NCBI GenBank assembly: GCA_964497135.1 | Contig: CAZCDO010000191.1 | Location: forward strand, 1-7,458 | Direction: 5' to 3' | Length of the DNA: 7,458 bases | From: CAIJXV01 sp964497135 | Lineage (GTDB): Bacteria > Verrucomicrobiota > Kiritimatiellia > CAIKKV01 > CAIJXV01 | Notes under the pieces: model-generated | What the model saw: only the letters and a program-made list of their open reading frames with translations | The model's database searches: none | What the model was told of the DNA's origin: nothing | Translations under genes and position numbers: made by a program | In this document: positions 6,246 through 7,458 of the stretch, one piece after another | Position numbering within the stretch: position 1 is the stretch's first letter | Layout of the letters: each line of letters begins with the position of its first letter

Positions 6246-7118
6246 ATGTTTATCGATATCCATGCCCATGCGTATCGGGCCGGGTGCCCCAAAGCGGATG
6301 GAAATGTTTTTTTTGCCACCCCGGCTGAAGTTTTGAAACGCTACGATGAACTCGAAATCGAACGGGGCGTCGTGTTGCCGTTGATTGGGCCTGAAGTCTA
6401 TTTGCCGCAATCCAACGAAGACATTCTGGATATGTGCGCGCAGTCCGGCGGACGGTTGATTCCCTTCTGTAATCTGGATCCGCGCGGTTTGACCAATTCG
6501 CCCGACGCCCCCTTCGAACTCTGGCTGAATCACTACCAGGCGCGCGGATGCAAGGGAATCGGCGAGGTCATGCCCAATCTGCCGTTTGAAGATCCGCGCT
6601 GTCAAAATCTTTTCAAGCACGTCGAAGCAGTTGGATTTCCCCTGATTTTCGACATCGCCGACCGGATCGGCGGAACCTACGGGTTTTATGACGAGCCGGG
6701 GTTGCCCCAATTGGAGCGAACGCTGAAACGGTTTCCCCAATTAAAAATCCTGGGACACGGTCCGGCCTTTTGGGCGGAAATGGGAACCCTGGATACCCCC
6801 GCCGACCGGGGCACTTACCCGCGATACCCGATCCGGGCCGAAGGCGTCGTGCCGAAACTTTTCCGGCGATACCCGAATCTGTACGGGGATTTATCCGCCG
6901 GGAGCGGGCATAACGCCTTTGCCCGGGATTCGGTGAATGCTGTCCAGTTTCTCAATGAATTCCAGGACCGGCTTTTGTATGGAACGGATATCTGCTACGC
7001 CACCCAACCCTTGCCGATGGCGGATTTCCTGAAAGACCTGCGGCGTCAGGGAAAACTGTCCGAAAGTGCCTTCCAGAAAATTGCCCGGGAAAACGCCATC
7101 ACCTTGTTGGGGTTATAA
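6246..7118 (+). CDS. Metal-dependent amidohydrolase, 'amidohydrolase 2' family
   Basis: The 290-residue protein looks like a TIM-barrel metal hydrolase or decarboxylase related to the ACMSD/amidohydrolase 2 group; its substrate cannot be told from sequence. The first strand carries the metal-binding HxH pair at His6 and His8 (FIDIHAHAY). Later come GIGEV (104-108), ILGHGPAFW with the probable third ligand His171, YGDLSAGSG (213-221), and LLYGTDICY with the C-terminal aspartate Asp248 expected to activate the water. The C-terminal KIARENAITLLGL is the usual helix that closes these proteins. After strand four, the position that is often His in relatives appears as FDIAD (Asp136). No signal peptide is present, so it is cytosolic. 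The ATG at 6246 must be close to the true start because the HxH motif begins at residue 6. It stands alone, divergent from dsbD. Confidence 0.9.
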   Translation: MFIDIHAHAYRAGCPKADGNVFFATPAEVLKRYDELEIERGVVLPLIGPEVYLPQSNEDILDMCAQSGGRLIPFCNLDPRGLTNSPDAPFELWLNHYQARGCKGIGEVMPNLPFEDPRCQNLFKHVEAVGFPLIFDIADRIGGTYGFYDEPGLPQLERTLKRFPQLKILGHGPAFWAEMGTLDTPADRGTYPRYPIRAEGVVPKLFRRYPNLYGDLSAGSGHNAFARDSVNAVQFLNEFQDRLLYGTDICYATQPLPMADFLKDLRRQGKLSESAFQKIARENAITLLGL

Positions 7119-7142
7119 TCCCCCGAAAAAAGACAAAGTATT

Positions 7143-7203
7143 GGAAGGGAGAGCGAGCCGGGGTTGGGGCACGCAGAAAAACCGGAAGGGAGACGGCTCG
7201 CTC
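7143..7203. repeat. GAGCGAGCC inverted repeat with direct-repeat flank
   Basis: GAGCGAGCCG (7151-7160) and CGGCTCGCTC (7194-7203) are a perfect 10-bp inverted repeat spaced by 33 bases. GGAAGGGAGA is repeated directly at 7143-7152 and 7184-7193, just left of each arm. It lies downstream of the amidohydrolase stop and could form a long-loop stem, but no T-run follows. It looks like a dispersed intergenic element. Confidence 0.65.
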
Positions 7204-7249
7204 AGAGAGCTCGCCCTACCGGTTAAGCGAGCGCGCCAACCCTTTCCTT

Positions 7250-7276
7250 ATCCGCATGATCCGTACCATCCGTGGT
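7250..7276. repeat. Three tandem 9-bp ATCCGNNNN units
   Basis: ATCCGCATG, ATCCGTACC and ATCCGTGGT follow one another without gaps. On the minus strand this reads as CGGAT-ending units beginning ACCACGGAT. Degenerate arrays of the ACCACGGAT type are, from memory, frequent between genes in Verrucomicrobia-like genomes. The array sits downstream of the partial minus-strand gene at the right edge. Confidence 0.7.
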
Positions 7277-7332
7277 GAAAATATTCTTTTCCGCGGCTGT
7301 CGAAGGGGAACCGTAGTAAAGCCCTCCGCTTC

Positions 7333-7458
7333 TTACCGCTTCACCCGGGCATTTCCTTCCCAGATGCTCCACACCTGCTCTTCGTCGGCGGGTTGCGCGT
7401 AATCCGTCATCAGTGTGGCCGCCAAGGCGCCGCTGGCCCAGCCGAATTGCACCCACTT
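7333..7458 (-). CDS. C-terminal end of a probable PfkB-type sugar kinase (partial)
   Basis: The window ends inside this gene; only the last 41 residues and the TAA stop are present. The sequence includes FGWASGALAATLMTDYAQ followed by EEQVWSIWEGNARVKR. The Ala/Gly-rich helix followed by an acidic stretch and the ending GNARVKR resemble the C-terminus of PfkB/ribokinase-family carbohydrate kinases (for example 2-keto-3-deoxygluconate kinase-like proteins), whose final helix packs behind the ATP site. The catalytic GAGD motif would lie outside the window, so the family call is tentative. The frame is preferred over the overlapping longer minus-strand frame because the peptide looks like folded protein and ends before the tandem repeat region. 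Confidence 0.55.
   Translation of the reverse strand, partial: KWVQFGWASGALAATLMTDYAQPADEEQVWSIWEGNARVKR

Larger units (their letters stand above)
7119..7332. other. Repeat-filled convergent spacer
   Basis: This 214-bp spacer separates the 3' ends of the amidohydrolase and the partial kinase-like gene. It holds the GAGCGAGCC inverted repeat and the ATCCG tandem array. The short frames across it are produced by repeat DNA, and I see no credible gene or canonical terminator. Confidence 0.65.

Noticed and set aside
6114..6740. Minus-strand open frame opposite the amidohydrolase
   Set aside because: It overlaps a well-supported enzyme gene, and one end is made of the TTCCAGC repeat.
7250..7276. 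CRISPR-like array
   Set aside because: The 9-bp degenerate units have no spacers between them; they are simple tandem repeats.
7223..7456. 77-codon minus-strand frame at the right edge
   Set aside because: It runs through the ATCCG tandem array, and the overlapping frame ending at 7333 gives a more protein-like, kinase-resembling C-terminus.

Overview
The window carries six complete or near-complete protein genes plus one fragment at the right edge, in GC-rich DNA (clear G/C bias at third codon positions). The dispersed intergenic repeats point to the PVC group, most likely Verrucomicrobiota or a relative such as Lentisphaerota or Kiritimatiellota. These repeats are hairpins with TTCCAGC arms, a GGGCAGGAATGCCC hairpin, GAGCGAGCC inverted repeats and tandem ATCCGNNNN units. 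The assignment is an inference from repeat style and protein flavour, not proven.

Left part (1-1093). A 9-bp hairpin is followed by a 190-residue protein of unknown function on the + strand. It has a convincing sigma-70-type promoter placed so close that the mRNA would be leaderless. It converges on an amtB-glnK pair on the minus strand: an Amt ammonium channel with a signal peptide, followed 21 bp later by a PII protein that keeps the effector-binding residues but lacks the T-loop Tyr51 used for uridylylation. A -24/-12 (sigma-54) promoter sits 54 bp upstream of amtB, so the pair is probably nitrogen-regulated.

Middle part (2706-6048), minus strand. Three tightly packed genes read dsbD, a small cysteine-rich protein, then zwf. 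DsbD has all six catalytic cysteines, but its thioredoxin domain ends early. Its stop codon overlaps the start of the cysteine-rich ORF (ATGA), and zwf starts 14 bp after that ORF. Glucose-6-phosphate dehydrogenase makes NADPH, which ultimately feeds thioredoxin and therefore DsbD, so the cluster may link cytosolic reducing power to envelope thiol chemistry. A C-rich dispersed repeat lies inside the 3' part of the cysteine-rich ORF.

Right part (6049-7458). A short divergent intergenic region with a dispersed inverted repeat precedes a metal-dependent amidohydrolase of the TIM-barrel 'amidohydrolase 2' type on the + strand, again with a predicted leaderless promoter. A 214-bp repeat-rich spacer follows, and then the C-terminal 41 residues of a minus-strand protein that resembles a PfkB-type sugar kinase. 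No rRNA, tRNA, CRISPR array, transposase or phage gene was seen. The window reads as chromosomal housekeeping DNA with a few unusual details, not as a mobile or defence island.
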